A stretch of 64,000 nt of DNA from Streptomyces sp. NBC_00425. Lineage in GTDB: Bacteria > Actinomycetota > Actinomycetes > Streptomycetales > Streptomycetaceae. The stretch's first letter is position 1; every line of letters begins with the position of its first letter. The notes under the pieces were generated by a model that searched no databases, had not been told where the DNA came from, and was given only the letters and a program-made list of their open reading frames with translations. This document shows positions 53,026-63,009 of this stretch, piece by piece. The stretch lies in NCBI RefSeq assembly GCF_036030735.1, contig NZ_CP107928.1, positions 124,001-188,000 on the forward strand, read 5' to 3'. The translations under genes were made by a program, and so were the position numbers.

Positions 53026-54235
53026 ATGAAGCACCGCATCGTCGTCCTCGGCGCCGGCTATGCCGGGTCCTACGTGGCCGGGACCCTGGCCCGCCGGTTG
53101 TCCCCGGCGGACACCGAGATCACCGTGGTCAACGCCGAGCCGGACTTCGTCCAGCGGCTGCGCCTGCACCAGCTCGCGGCCGGCCGGGAGATCGACGCTC
53201 CCCAGCTCGCCGAGGTTTTCGCGGGCACGGGGGTCCGGCTGCGCCTGGCCCATGTCACCGCTGTCGACCTCGAGCGCCAGGTCGTCGCCGTGGCCGACGC
53301 CGACGGCGGAGGCGAGCTGGGCTACGACACGCTTGTCTACGCGCTCGGCAGCCACGGTGCCGACCACGGCATCCCCGGCGCGGCCGAGCACGGCTTCGAC
53401 GTCTCCAGCCGGCCCTCGGCGTTGCGCCTGCGCAAGCGCCTGAACAGCCTTGACAGGCAGGGCGAAAGCAGGCGTGTGGTGGTCGTCGGCGACGGGTTGA
53501 CCGGCATCGAGACCGCCACTGAAATCGCCGAAACGCGGCCCGGCCTGTCGGTGGCGTTGGTGGCCCGCGGCGAGCTGGGCGCCCCCCCTCTCCGTCGGAG
53601 CCCGCAGCCACCTGCGTCAGGCTTGCGACCGGCTGGGCATCACCGTCCTGGAGCACACCGAGGTCGAAGCCGTCGAGGCGGCGCGGGTGCTGTGTGCCGA
53701 CGGCACCGCCCTGGCGTCCGACGCCACCGTGTGGACGGCCGGGTTCGCGGTCAGCCGCATCGCCGCCGCTGGCGGGCTGGAGGTCACCGAGAACGGTCGG
53801 ATCGTCGTCGATCGCACCATGCGGTCCCTCTCGCACCCGAACGTCTACGCCGCCGGCGACAGCGCCTACGCCGCCGGCGACAACGGCCGCCCCCTGCCGA
53901 TGTCCTGCGCTTCGGCCGGCTACACCGGCATGCAGGCCACGGCCGCGATCGTGGGACACCTGACCGGCCGCAAGATCCCGAACACCAAGCTGGAGTACCT
54001 GGGCAACCACATCAGCCTCGGGCGGCGGGACGGAATCCTGCAGATGGTCGACGCCGAAGGACAGGCAAAGCCGACGTACATGGGCGGCCGGAAGGCCGCC
54101 CGGATCAAAGCGGCCATCCTCAAGATGTCGCTGTGGACCACCTCACACCCGACCTTCGGCCTGCCCAAGCGCAAGCACCACCTGGCCGCCGCGCCGCACG
54201 CGTCCGCCGACAAAACGCCTCGCGTAGCCGCCTAG
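53026..54235 (+). pseudogene. FAD-dependent NADH dehydrogenase-like oxidoreductase, frameshifted at a C7 run
   Basis: ATG at 53026 with AGGAG six bases upstream. The first frame carries the FAD dinucleotide motif VVLGAGYAGSYVAGTLARRL, YDTLVYALGSHG and the NAD motif VVVVGDGLTGIETATEIAET. At the C7 run 53582-53588 coding moves to another frame, which continues SVGARSHLRQACDRLGITVL, DATVWTAGFAVSRIAAAGG and the second FAD motif HPNVYAAGDSAYA to the stop at 54235. Together they form one normal-length type II NADH dehydrogenase-like protein of about 400 residues. A one-base error or phase-variable slip would restore it. It lies directly before a SigJ-type sigma gene. Confidence 0.85.
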
Positions 54236-54236
54236 G

Positions 54237-55202
54237 GTGACCCAAGTGGACAACACCGCGACCGACCGCTTCGACACCAGCCAGTTCGAGGCCAGCCGGA
54301 ACCGGCTGGCCTCGCTGGCGTACCGGCTGCTGGGCTCCGCAGTCGATGCCGAGGACGCCGTGCAAGACGCGTTCCTGCACTGGCAAGCCGCCGACCGGCA
54401 GCGGATCAAGGTGCCGGAAGCATGGCTGACCAAGGTCGTCACCAACCTCTGCCTGGACCGGCTCCGCTCGGCGCAGGCCCGCCGCGAACGCACCGCGGGT
54501 GCCTGGCTGCCCGAACCGCTCCTCGACGGCGACCCGATGCTCGGCCCGGCCGACACCTTCGAACAGCGCGAATCGGTCTCCCTCGCCATACTGACGCTCA
54601 TGGAACGCCTGTCACCCGTCGAGCGGGCCGTCTACGTCCTGCGCGAAGCGTTCTCCCACACTCACGCCGAGATCGCCGCGATCCTCGACCTCACCGAGTC
54701 CACAAGCCAGCAACACCTCCACCGGGCCCGACGCCGCGTCACCGGTGCGCGCCGCGTCGGCGAAGAGGAAGTCGATCCGGCATCCGCCCGCAGGATCGTC
54801 GAGGAGTTCCTCTCCGCCGCAGCCTCGGGCCGCACCGAACGGCTGGTCGCGCTGCTCACCGACGACGCCACCGCGATCTCCGACGGTGCCGGCCTGACCG
54901 AGAAGCTGCTGCAGTTCGACACCGCGCAGCGCATCGCCGCCGTCGCACGGGCCGGCTTCAAATCCACCCCCGCGAAACGGCGACTCGCCGGCGGCACGCC
55001 CGCCGTCCACTACGCGCTCGTCAACAACGCCCCGGCCATTCTCTTCGTGATCGGCGACCGGGTCATCGGCGCCGTGACGTTCGATATCGCAGGAGGCAAG
55101 ATCGCATCGGTGCGCGGCATCGCCGCCCCCGCCCGCCTCGTCCGCCTCACCGAAAACTGGAGGCAGCACGAACCGGACGCGCCGCTCATCACCCAGTGGT
55201 GA
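54237..55202 (+). CDS. SigJ-type ECF sigma factor (ECF41 group) with SnoaL-like C-terminal domain
   Basis: 321 residues. GTG at 54237, one base after the oxidoreductase stop; a GTG at 54246 is an alternative. Sigma-2: LASLAYRLLGSAVDAEDAVQ, DAFLHWQAADR. Sigma-4: RLSPVERAVYVLREAFSHTH, AEIAAILDLTESTSQQHLHR. Residues about 195-320 form the NTF2/SnoaL-like domain (RRIVEEFLSAAASGRTERLV, ALLTDDATAISDGAG, HYALVNNAPAILFVIGDRVI) that tunes ECF41 activity in place of an anti-sigma factor. ECF41 sigma factors typically control the oxidoreductase gene beside them. Confidence 0.92.
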   Translation: MTQVDNTATDRFDTSQFEASRNRLASLAYRLLGSAVDAEDAVQDAFLHWQAADRQRIKVPEAWLTKVVTNLCLDRLRSAQARRERTAGAWLPEPLLDGDPMLGPADTFEQRESVSLAILTLMERLSPVERAVYVLREAFSHTHAEIAAILDLTESTSQQHLHRARRRVTGARRVGEEEVDPASARRIVEEFLSAAASGRTERLVALLTDDATAISDGAGLTEKLLQFDTAQRIAAVARAGFKSTPAKRRLAGGTPAVHYALVNNAPAILFVIGDRVIGAVTFDIAGGKIASVRGIAAPARLVRLTENWRQHEPDAPLITQW

Positions 55203-55499
55203 GCCCCTCACCGACCGCCGTCCGGCGCAGCGCCCACGTTCACGGCCAGAAGCTCGTTGAACGGCTGCTACCCCGCCCTGGCGGCGTGCACAAGGGATGG
55301 ACGGCGACACGCCTCGCCGCCGGTGTCGATGGGCGCCGTCCCGGATGGTCGGCGCGTAGTCCCGGAGCAGTGTGGGGCCGATGAACCCGGGTTGTGTCCT
55401 ATCAGTCCGCTTGTGACGGACCATTCGAACGCGTCGATCCACGTTCGCGCCGTGGTGGCTGGGTGGGTCGGCTCGTACCTCTCTTCGTAGTGCAGCCCT

Positions 55500-55813
55500 T
55501 GGTTGCTGGGTCCTCATCGTCAGTGGGAGGGGGATCTCGAAGTCGCCGTCGGAGAAGCAGGCGAGGCTCAGCACGCCCATGGCGCACTCGGCGGCGGTGC
55601 GCGAATCGGGTGTCTGCAGGGCGGGGTCGGACACGGAGCGTGCGCCGAGGTGCTCGGCCGGTTCCTCGCCGAGTTCCCTGAGCCCTTGCCGTAGCGGCCT
55701 GCGCTCCACACCATGTCGTGCCACCGGTCGAAGGCGCGGCCGCCCATGTCGTCGAGTGCCTGCTCGATGCGCTGTTGGGTGACGGCGTGACGGCTCACTT
55801 CGTTGATCGTCAT
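55500..55813 (-). pseudogene. Frameshifted hypothetical gene
   Basis: ATG at 55813 opens MTINEVSRHAVTQQRIEQAL, DDMGGRAFDRWHDMVWSAGR; near 55675 coding moves to another frame, LRELGEEPAEHLGARSVSDP, ALQTPDSRTAAECAMGVLSL and ACFSDGDFEIPLPL. Both parts have genuine protein character, but the family is not recognised. Confidence 0.45.
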
Positions 55814-55973
55814 GCGAGCCATCCTGGCAGTGGCCACCGACAGCCCAGTGCCCGTCCGGCCTTCGCCAGCCGGCACCCCGCTGCATCCCCTGCGGTAGAC
55901 CCTTCCTTCACCATTCGCACGTGTGTGCGATTTCGAGTTATGGTGGATACCTGAAGAGACCGCAGGTCAGGGA

Positions 55974-57213
55974 GTGACAAGCGAAAGGCTGGAGGTGTGG
56001 GGTCGTGGATTTACTCATCTGCACGTCGCATCCGGCTACTCCGCCCGCTACGGAGCCTCCCTCCCCGGCGCTCTCGTGCAGCGCGCCGCCGAGCGCGGGA
56101 TGACCACGCTCGCGCTGACCGACCGAGACACCGTCGCGGGCACGGACCGCTTCGCTATCGCCGCCGCGGCCGCCGGTATCCGGCCCGTCGTCGGTGTCGA
56201 CGTCGCCCCCTTCGCCCCCCAGGACCCGACCGCCGGCCCGTCACGTACGCCTGTGCGCGGCGGCGCGCACGTGATCGAGCCGCCGCTGCGGATCACGCTG
56301 CTCGCGCAGAACGCGGCCGGGTGGGCGCGGCTGTGCCGCCTGGTCTCCGCTGCACATGGCGAGGCCGACGGCGCGGCGCCGGTCGTGTCCTGGGCCGCCC
56401 TGCGCGCGTGCGCCAACCAGGACCTGGTGGTGCTGCTCGGCCCGGCCTCCGAACCGGGACGGGCCCTGTCCGCCGGCCGCCCCGACGTCGCCAAGCAGCT
56501 GCTCGCGCCGTGGCGGGGGCTGGCCGGAGAGCGGCTGCGGCTGGAAGCCGTGTACCTGGAACGACAGGGTACTGGCGCGGGCTCGCTTCGGCTGGCCGCG
56601 CGCACCGTGGGCCTGGCAGACCAGCTCGGCGTCCGTACGGTGCTGACGAATGCGGTCCGCTATGCCGACCCCGACCAGCACCGACTAGCCGACGTTCTCG
56701 ACTCAGCCCGGCTGCTGCGGCCCGTCGACCGCCGGCATCCAGATGCCGGCGAACGCTGGCTGAAGGGCCCGGACGCCATGTCGGCGGCCGCCGACCGCAT
56801 CGCCCAGGCCGTCGGCAACGGCCCCGCCCGGGCGGTCCGTTTTGCTGGCCGAGACCGAGGCCACCGGCCAGTCCTGCACCCTCACCCCGGCCGATCTTGG
56901 GCTCGGGCGGCCCCACTTCCCCGAACCCTCCGTCGTCGGCGCCGGCCCCGAGCGTGGTTCAGCAACGCGGCTGCTGCCGCAGCGGTGTGAGACCGGGATG
57001 GTCACCCGGAGCCTGGACAGGGACGAACATGCCGTACGACAGCTCGGCTACGAGCTGGACGTCATCGGCCGACTGGGCTTCGAGGGCTATTTCCTGGCCG
57101 TGGCCCAGGTCGTCGCGGACAGCCGGGCACTCGGGATCCGGGTTGCCGCGCGCGGCTCCGGCGCCGGGAGCATTGTCAGCCATTCGCTGTTCGTCGCCCT
57201 CGGCAAGCGGTAA
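55974..57213 (+). pseudogene. DNA polymerase III alpha (DnaE-like) N-terminal part, frameshifted and truncated
   Basis: GTG at 55974. The PHP domain is clear: FTHLHVASGYSARYGASLPG, RGMTTLALTDRDTVAGTDRF and IRPVVGVDVA, then ITLLAQNAAGWARLCRLVSA. At about 56830 coding moves to another frame and continues to GYELDVIGRLGFEGYFLAVA, QVVADSRALGIRVAARGSGA, GSIVSHSL, the start of the polymerase palm. It then ends FVALGKR at 57213, some 600 residues before a normal DnaE end. The PHP start resembles the error-prone DnaE2 type, but no imuA/imuB neighbours are visible. Confidence 0.82.
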
Positions 57214-57264
57214 GCACCTCTAGGGTGTGCATCGAGAAGATCCAGCGATCGGTCCGGAGATGCC

Positions 57265-57645
57265 ATGCCTCTGCAGATGAAGTTGGGTGCGATAACACTC
57301 GATTGTCCTGATCCGCTGGCTCTGGCGGCGTTCTATCAGCACGCCACCGGTCTCGAGCCTCACCCGAAGTCGGACGCCGACTTCGCTGGTCTCCACCGTG
57401 AGGACGGACTCCTCATCGGCTTTCAGCGGGTCGATGAATATAGAGCTCCGCTTTGGCCTGGCCAAACCGTTCCTCAGCAGCTTCATATCTGCTTCAACAT
57501 CGAGATCGAGGACGACCTGGACGAGGCCGAGGCCCAACTGCTGGAGCTGGGTGCGGGCAAGCCTGATCATCAGCCCCATGACGAGGCCAGGGCGCGGGTC
57601 TTCACTGATCCGGCTGGACATCCCTTCTGCCTGGTCAGACGCTGA
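57265..57645 (+). CDS. VOC-family (glyoxalase/bleomycin-resistance fold) protein
   Basis: 126 residues, ATG at 57265. MKLGAITLDCPDPLALAAFY, HREDGLLIGFQRVDEYRAP, QLHICFNIEIEDDLDEAEA, LLELGAGKP and VFTDPAGHPFCLVRR give the paired beta-alpha-beta-beta-beta units of the fold. Members range from glyoxalases to dioxygenases and drug-binding proteins; nothing here decides. Stand-alone. Confidence 0.9.
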   Translation: MPLQMKLGAITLDCPDPLALAAFYQHATGLEPHPKSDADFAGLHREDGLLIGFQRVDEYRAPLWPGQTVPQQLHICFNIEIEDDLDEAEAQLLELGAGKPDHQPHDEARARVFTDPAGHPFCLVRR

Positions 57646-58101
57646 CTGCGCATGCTCGCCCTGCTGGCCAGCGCCGCGCTTCCCTTCCACTCTCTTCGAT
57701 GCACAGGACGCGGCGGGTGATGTCGGGGGTATGTCCGTGCCGGCCGGTCGCGGCCTGACCCCTCGAACACGGGACCGAGCCCAGCCCAGGGCATTACATC
57801 TTCAGGAATACGCGATCGCCATGAAGGCAGCGAGCGCGATCGTCAGGGCCGGGATCAGCACGGGGTACGCCACGGCGTCACCGGCCGGACAGTGACGGAG
57901 GGAGGGGTTAGGCGCGCATGCTGCCCTCCGAATGGGTTAGCGAGTCGAACGCCAAGGGCACGGAACTTTCCTCACTGGTCCGAGGGCACCTCCCACAACT
58001 TGGGTCTGGTCTCGCAGCTTGCCGACTCCCTCCATAGGTCACCAAGAAGACGTACCTCGGGTCGCAGGTAAGGGACCCGCCGAACCGGCAGACTGCCCGC
58101 C
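57646..58101. other. Intergenic region without a supported gene
   Basis: Short frames here are shadows or fragments; nothing recognisable. Confidence 0.4.
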
Positions 58102-58323
58102 ATGAGCACTGCCCGCCGTCCGCTCGGCACCGGACCTATGAGCACAAGGACCACGGCGGAGGAGGAGCGGCTCCTGCGGCTTCTGCCCGTCGAACTTGCC
58201 GACGTCGTCGACGAAGAACTCGACGAGGACCAGGAACACGGCGAGGCGGTGCCAGCCGAACCCCCGACAGGCCCCCGGCGCCGGAAACTGGGCGGCCGGG
58301 GGCAGGAGACGTCAGCGAGTTAG
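58102..58323 (+). CDS. Possible small acidic protein
   Basis: 73 residues from ATG at 58102, or 61 from ATG at 58138 (MSTRTTAEEERLLRLL). An acidic helix (ELADVVDEELDEDQEHGEAV) and a basic tail. No family recognised; it could be noncoding. Confidence 0.33.
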   Translation: MSTARRPLGTGPMSTRTTAEEERLLRLLPVELADVVDEELDEDQEHGEAVPAEPPTGPRRRKLGGRGQETSAS

Positions 58324-58520
58324 TGCGAACCGATGGATGTCGACGGGGACGGCGATGCCACCGAAGACGGCGATGTCGACGAGGTCGAAGCGGAGGACGT
58401 CGTCGGCGGGATGGGGTTGTTGCCCAGCGGGTAGACGGTGGGGGCTTTCTCGTAGATCAGGTAGAGCGCCGTGACGACTGCGAGCCCTACGAGAATCGCG
58501 GCTCCGAGCTTGGGGTGCAT
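58320..58520 (-). CDS. Small single-span membrane protein, unknown
   Basis: 66 residues from ATG at 58520. N-terminal helix KLGAAILVGLAVVTALYLIY, then EKAPTVYPLGNNPIPPTTSS and a Ser/Thr/Pro-rich tail made of short repeats. Composition suggests a membrane-anchored, surface-exposed tail. It lies 31 bp downstream of the secreted beta-propeller gene on the same strand and may be co-transcribed. Confidence 0.5.
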   Translation of the reverse strand: MHPKLGAAILVGLAVVTALYLIYEKAPTVYPLGNNPIPPTTSSASTSSTSPSSVASPSPSTSIGSH

Positions 58521-58551
58521 GCGGTCTGCCGGGGCCGTGCCGTGAGGCGGC

Positions 58552-59517
58552 TCAGTCGTTGAGGCGGGCGAGGATGAGGTTGGGGTCCTTCGCCGTGAGG
58601 TAGGCGGCGCTCAGGACGTGGACGGTGTTGCCGCGCAGTGCGATGGAGGTCGGGCCCTGGAGGCCGTCGGCGGCGGTCAGGACGGTGATGTGGGTGCCGT
58701 CGGGCCGGACCAGAGCGACCTGGTTGACGGTGTCGAGGGCGGCGAGGATCTGGTCGTCGCCGTGGCCTGTGAAAGCGAAATCGTCGATCCCGGTCAGACC
58801 GGTGGCGGTAACCCGGGCCGTTCCTGCACTACCGTCGGCGAGGATCGGGATGCGGAGGATGGTGCCCTTGTCGAGGTTGGTGGCCCAGACCGCCCTGTTG
58901 TGGATCTTCAGGCCGTTGGCGCCGAGGAACCCGGCGGGGGCCAGCGCCGGGTCGGTGGACCAGGCGGTGGCCGTGCCGCCACCGGTGGGCACGCGCCAGA
59001 TGGTGCCGAGGGCGGAGTCTGTGACGTAGAGGCTGCGGGTGCGGGCGTTGAGGGCCAGCCCGTTGGGCAGGCCGGCGGCGGGCAGCGCAGCAATACGCTG
59101 CGGACGGCCGCCCGGGCGCAGGCGCCATACGCCGGTCAGGTCCGCGGTACCGGTGGCGTACAGGAAGTACAGGGTGCCTTCGTCGGCGCGGACGATGCCG
59201 GTGGTCAGTGGGAAGCCCAGCGCCGGGGTATGGACGCCGCCGTCCGCAGTTCCGGGCAGGGTGGCCAGGATCCGTACGCTGCCGCCGGGGGAGAGCGCGG
59301 CGACCTGGCGGGCCTTGGCGAGGGTGACATACGCGGTGCCGTCCGGGGCCAGTGCGATGTTCTCCGGCGTCTGGCCCGTGGCCAGGTCGAAGTGCACCGC
59401 GGCCCGGGCGCACCGAAGCGGATCGGAGGTGGCCGACGCGGGTACCGGCGTGGCCGTCACGACCGCGACGGCAAGGACGGCCCCCGACACGGCGGTCTTG
59501 GAGAGCTTGGTGAACAC
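58552..59517 (-). CDS. Secreted SMP-30/NHL-type beta-propeller protein
   Basis: 321 residues from ATG at 59517. Signal peptide (TAVSGAVLAVAVVTATPVPA, ASA cleavage near residue 29). The mature part is a six-bladed propeller of the SMP-30/gluconolactonase/LRE type: PENIALAPDGTAYVTLAKAR, LPNGLALNARTRSLYVTDSA, LGTIWRVPTGGG, GFLGANGLKIHNRAVWATNL and IDDFAFTGHGDDQILAALDT. Intracellular relatives are Ca2+-dependent lactonases; the exported actinomycete group has no assigned reaction. A GGAA ribosome site precedes the start. Confidence 0.87.
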   Translation of the reverse strand: MFTKLSKTAVSGAVLAVAVVTATPVPASATSDPLRCARAAVHFDLATGQTPENIALAPDGTAYVTLAKARQVAALSPGGSVRILATLPGTADGGVHTPALGFPLTTGIVRADEGTLYFLYATGTADLTGVWRLRPGGRPQRIAALPAAGLPNGLALNARTRSLYVTDSALGTIWRVPTGGGTATAWSTDPALAPAGFLGANGLKIHNRAVWATNLDKGTILRIPILADGSAGTARVTATGLTGIDDFAFTGHGDDQILAALDTVNQVALVRPDGTHITVLTAADGLQGPTSIALRGNTVHVLSAAYLTAKDPNLILARLND

Positions 59518-59637
59518 GGGGTTCCTTCACTGTTTTCGGGCATGCGGCAGCGGCACGCCGAAGGATGAGGGTGGATCTGGCAGGGATCAGCACCCGCGGG
59601 TGCGGTCCGACCGTGGGGAAAGGTTGGTGCTGTGGGG

Positions 59638-60522
59638 TCAGCCGGTGCTGAGCCGGCTGACCGAACGGGCCGGGCCGGGCGGGGTGATGGCCTGGGCGAG
59701 GAGATCAAGGGCTGTTCGCGAGGGCGAGCCCGCCGTCGTGGTGGCGACCACGACGCTGGGGCCCTCCCCTTGGCTCAGGGTCTGCTGCATGACGGTGAGC
59801 GAGCCGACCAGCGGGTGCCGCATCTCGTACTCGGCGACCGTGCAGGCCTTGACCCGGTGGTCAGCCCACATCGAGGCGAATTCCGTGCTCTTCGCGCTCA
59901 GCTCACCTAGCAGTGAGTGCAGCGCGCCGTCCTGCGGATACTGGCCGGCCACCAGACGCAGGTTCCCCACCACCGCGCTCGCCTTGCCCGTCCAGTCGAC
60001 GTACAGGTCGCGGGTGTGGGCGTCGAGGAACACCAGCCTGGCCATGTTGGGGCGTTCCGCCGCTGTGTCCGGGGCGCCGAGGGGAAGGTGTCCGGCGAAC
60101 AGTGCGTGTCCCAGCCGGTTCCACGCCAGGACGTCACTGCGTCGGCCGATCACGATGGCGGGAACGTCCGCCAGCGCGTCCAGGAGCTGACGAGTCGCCT
60201 CGATCACGCGCTCCGGCGCGGGGCGCCGCCCTGTGCGGGGCTTGGCCGACCGGGCCAGATCGTGCAAGTGCAGGCGCTCGGACTCTTCGAGCCGCAGGGC
60301 CCGGGCGATTGCGTCCAGCACCTCCGGTGAAGCGCCCAGCGAGTGCCCCTGTTCCAGCCGGGCGTAGTAAGAGGCGCTCACGCCGGCGAGCAGCGCCAGT
60401 TCCTCGCGACGAAGTCCCGGTACCCGCCGCCGCTCGCCATAGGTGGGCACCCCGGCCTCGTCGGGCCGGAGTTGCGCGCGCCGCGTCCGCAGGAAATCTC
60501 CCAGCTGTGATGTCCCGTTCAT
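59638..60522 (-). CDS. XRE-family HTH regulator with MmyB-like ligand domain, second copy
   Basis: 294 residues from ATG at 60522. GDFLRTRRAQLRPDEAGVPT, RRVPGLRREELALLAGVSAS, YYARLEQGHSLG is the HTH; VPAIVIGRRSDVLAWNRLGH, RLVFLDAHTRDLYVDWTGKA and MRHPLVGSLTVMQQTLSQGE the MmyB-like domain. Homologous to, but clearly distinct from, the regulator at 29008. Here the gene downstream on the same strand encodes the secreted propeller protein, and no divergent oxidoreductase is present. Confidence 0.92.
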   Translation of the reverse strand: MNGTSQLGDFLRTRRAQLRPDEAGVPTYGERRRVPGLRREELALLAGVSASYYARLEQGHSLGASPEVLDAIARALRLEESERLHLHDLARSAKPRTGRRPAPERVIEATRQLLDALADVPAIVIGRRSDVLAWNRLGHALFAGHLPLGAPDTAAERPNMARLVFLDAHTRDLYVDWTGKASAVVGNLRLVAGQYPQDGALHSLLGELSAKSTEFASMWADHRVKACTVAEYEMRHPLVGSLTVMQQTLSQGEGPSVVVATTTAGSPSRTALDLLAQAITPPGPARSVSRLSTG

Positions 60523-60903
60523 GGCTCCGAGTATCAGCCGATCCGCACTGCACAGCCTCACCCTGTCTGGGATAGGCACCAGCGGGTCTGGCTCCCTGGC
60601 CCGTGTTGTTGGACGCCTTGCTGTATGGGCACGTAGGCGGGGATTCGCGACAGGCGCGGTGGACATGAGCGTTGATCTTCGCGTGGGAGTTGGGAGGGAA
60701 ACATGGCCTGTGTTACCTGCTGCCCCCATTTCTATAACTCTTGATTGTATTCTCCATCTATGTCGCGGATGCGTGATGTTGACGGCACGACAGCTCCGGC
60801 CCCCTTGGGGGCGTTGACCGAGGCCCTCGAGCTTGCCAGGTCACGCCACCCCAGCACGGCACGGACCGTCACTCGAAAGTGAGTAACAGCCCCACCCCCG
60901 TGA
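60523..60903. other. Intergenic region without a supported gene
   Basis: AT-richer around 60690-60775, where the promoter of the HTH gene or of a lost IS21 gene could lie. No coding frame is convincing. Confidence 0.4.
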
Positions 60904-61476
60904 GCTCGGCACGCTGGGCGTCGGAACATAGATTTCAACGCCTCCCCGAAGCTGCCGGCCACCCAGATCCTCGACCTGGCCGCCCTTTGCTGGCTCCACT
61001 CCGGCGAGTCCGTCATTCTGTTCAGGCCTGTCGGCGTCGGCAAGACACACGTTGCCCACGCCCTCGGCCACCAAGCCGTCCGTCAGGGCGCCAACGCCCG
61101 CTTCGCCAAGACCAGCCGCATCCTCGCCGAGCTAGCCGGCGGCCACGCGGACCGCACCTGGAACCGACGCATCCGCGAACTCATCCGCCCCGACCTGCTC
61201 ATCCTCGACGACTTCGCCATGCGCCAGCTGTCCGCATCCCAAGCCGACGACCTCTACGAACTCGTCTCCGAACGACAGGGCCGGTCCCTGATCATCACCA
61301 GCAACAGGGCGCCCAGCGACTGGTATCCCCTCTTCCCCAACCCGGTCGTCGCCGAGTCCCTGCTGGACCGGCTGATCAACTCCAGCCACCAGGTCATCAT
61401 GAACGGCCCCAGCTACCGCCCCAACAAGCGACCAAAGGGCCCCACCGGCAAACCGGACACCACCGCCAGCTGCTGA
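60904..61476 (+). pseudogene. IS21-family helper ATPase IstB, N-terminally truncated
   Basis: From about 60931 the frame gives DFNASPKLPATQILDLAALC, SVILFRPVGVGKTHVAHALG (Walker A), DLLILDDFAMRQLSASQADD (Walker B), LIITSNRAPSDWYPLFPNPV (sensor) and LLDRLINSSHQVIMNGPSYR to the stop at 61476. This is the IstB AAA+ core. About 50 to 60 N-terminal residues are missing: an in-frame stop lies at 60901-60903, with no start codon after it. No istA is present. Confidence 0.85.
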
Positions 61477-61511
61477 TCGGAACTCCCCCGAGACGATCGT
61501 GCTACATGCCC

Positions 61512-62102
61512 TCAGCTGTCGAGCGAGCCGATGAAGCGGTCCAGCCGAGAGACGACTTGCCGCAGGACGTCAACCGATCCTGCGGCATCGTCCACAAGCT
61601 CCAGGCCATGGTCCGCCAAGGGCACTTCCAGGACGTCGTGTCGCAGAGACGCAGCAATTCGTGAATCCCAGAGCTTGTCGGCACTTCCGCCGATGAGGAG
61701 AGTCGGCTCCATGGTTCGCCGGAGAGCCGCGGCAACGTGGTTGTTGGTCAGAACCGGGGTGAGCCAGGCTGCCGGGATGTTGCTGTCGGCTGTGATGCCG
61801 CAGGCGAGGGAGCCCAAGGACTTGCCGACGACGAGCCGACAAGCCCCCGCCTCTGCTTCGATGGCCCCGGCGACCTGCCGTTCCACCCATGCGATCCGAT
61901 CGTCCACCGTGAACTGCGCAAACCCATCGGGGATCTGCCACCACAGCTCCTGGACCGTCCAGCCGTGCTGGAGCAGGACGCTCCGGGCGAAGTGCAGCAA
62001 CGGGCGGGCAGGCGAGTAGCCGACACCTGGAACGACAACCGCGACACGATCTCGGCCTCCGTCGAAACGGGTGGGCATGGCGAAGGGGGCGGGATCAGAC
62101 AT
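61512..62102 (-). CDS. Small alpha/beta hydrolase
   Basis: 196 residues from ATG at 62102. DRVAVVVPGVGYSPARPLLH, nucleophile elbow VVGKSLGSLACGI (Ser in GKSLGS), an acid candidate in LLIGGSADKLWD, and His in VPLADHGLELVDD. This matches the compact hydrolase group of about 200 residues in actinomycetes; substrate unknown. Convergent with the IstB relic. Confidence 0.82.
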   Translation of the reverse strand: MSDPAPFAMPTRFDGGRDRVAVVVPGVGYSPARPLLHFARSVLLQHGWTVQELWWQIPDGFAQFTVDDRIAWVERQVAGAIEAEAGACRLVVGKSLGSLACGITADSNIPAAWLTPVLTNNHVAAALRRTMEPTLLIGGSADKLWDSRIAASLRHDVLEVPLADHGLELVDDAAGSVDVLRQVVSRLDRFIGSLDS

Positions 62103-62393
62103 GGCCGCAGACTACTAGTCAGTAGATCACCTGACTCCCGGTGCTCGAACGCCGCCACAACCACCACCTGAATTACGTGACCATGAGCCCTGGGTAATTG
62201 TTTGACCGTCGACAACGCCCTGCACCACTGCCCCGACGCGGCGAAGCTGGCCGGGCCGTGGCGTGACCTGGGAAGGGACGATCTGACGTCCGAGGTGTGG
62301 GCGATGGGGAACCTTGCGAACCATGACAGCTGACGCACGCGCTGCCCGCCCGTACACCCTGTCTGTCATCTGAGGCGATGACCGCGCTGTGCC

Positions 62394-62729
62394 TCAGGCC
62401 GCGGGTGGTGTGGACGCTTCGGCTGCGCGGCGGCGTTCGGCGTTGATGCGCTGGGCTTCCTCGAGTTGGTCTTCGAGGATGATGATGCGGCAGGCGGCCT
62501 CGATGGGGGTGCCGTGGTCGACGAGTTCGCGGGCGCGGGCGGCGATGCGCAGTTGGTAGCGGGAGTAGCGGCGGTGTCCGCCTGCGGAGCGCAGCGGGGT
62601 GATGAGGCGGGCTTCGCCGACGGCGCGCAGGAAGCCCTGGGTGGTGCCGAGCATCTCGGCGGCCCGGCCCATGGTGTAGGCGGGGTAGTCGTCGTCATCG
62701 AGACGCCCGAAGGAATCGTCTGCTGTCAT
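62394..62729 (-). CDS. MerR-family (BldC-like) DNA-binding protein
   Basis: 111 residues from ATG at 62729, with GAGG seven bases upstream. YTMGRAAEMLGTTQGFLRAV, ARLITPLRSAGGHRRYSRYQ, LRIAARARELVDHGTPIEAA is a single MerR winged helix; a coiled coil (IIILEDQLEEAQRINAERRR) follows. No effector domain, as in other small MerR-like actinomycete regulators. Upstream lies a long noncoding region with a degenerate duplication (about 62880-63370). Confidence 0.9.
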   Translation of the reverse strand: MTADDSFGRLDDDDYPAYTMGRAAEMLGTTQGFLRAVGEARLITPLRSAGGHRRYSRYQLRIAARARELVDHGTPIEAACRIIILEDQLEEAQRINAERRRAAEASTPPAA

Positions 62730-63009
62730 TGCACCTCTCTGTGGAACACGTGGAGGGGCCCTGGTGCCATATCGCACCAGGGCCCCGAAGGAACGACTAC
62801 ACCATCTGCCGGCCCTAGTAATTCGCCGGCCTTCTGTTACCGCGCGCCCGGCCTGAGCACTGCCGGGGATGCGGGGATCGCGGATGCGTGACCGGAGACC
62901 ACCTCACTATCGATGTCCTGCGGTACCCGGACCCACTACTTGTCCGGGCGATCCTGATGGCGCTCGGCTCCTCCGTCCTTTTCCTCTGATCTTTCACTTG
63001 CCAAACCGG

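Noticed and set aside
58320..58420. Short GTCGACG/GACGGCGATG repeats as an operator array
   Set aside because: They encode the Ser/Thr/Pro tail of the small membrane protein and look like coding low complexity.
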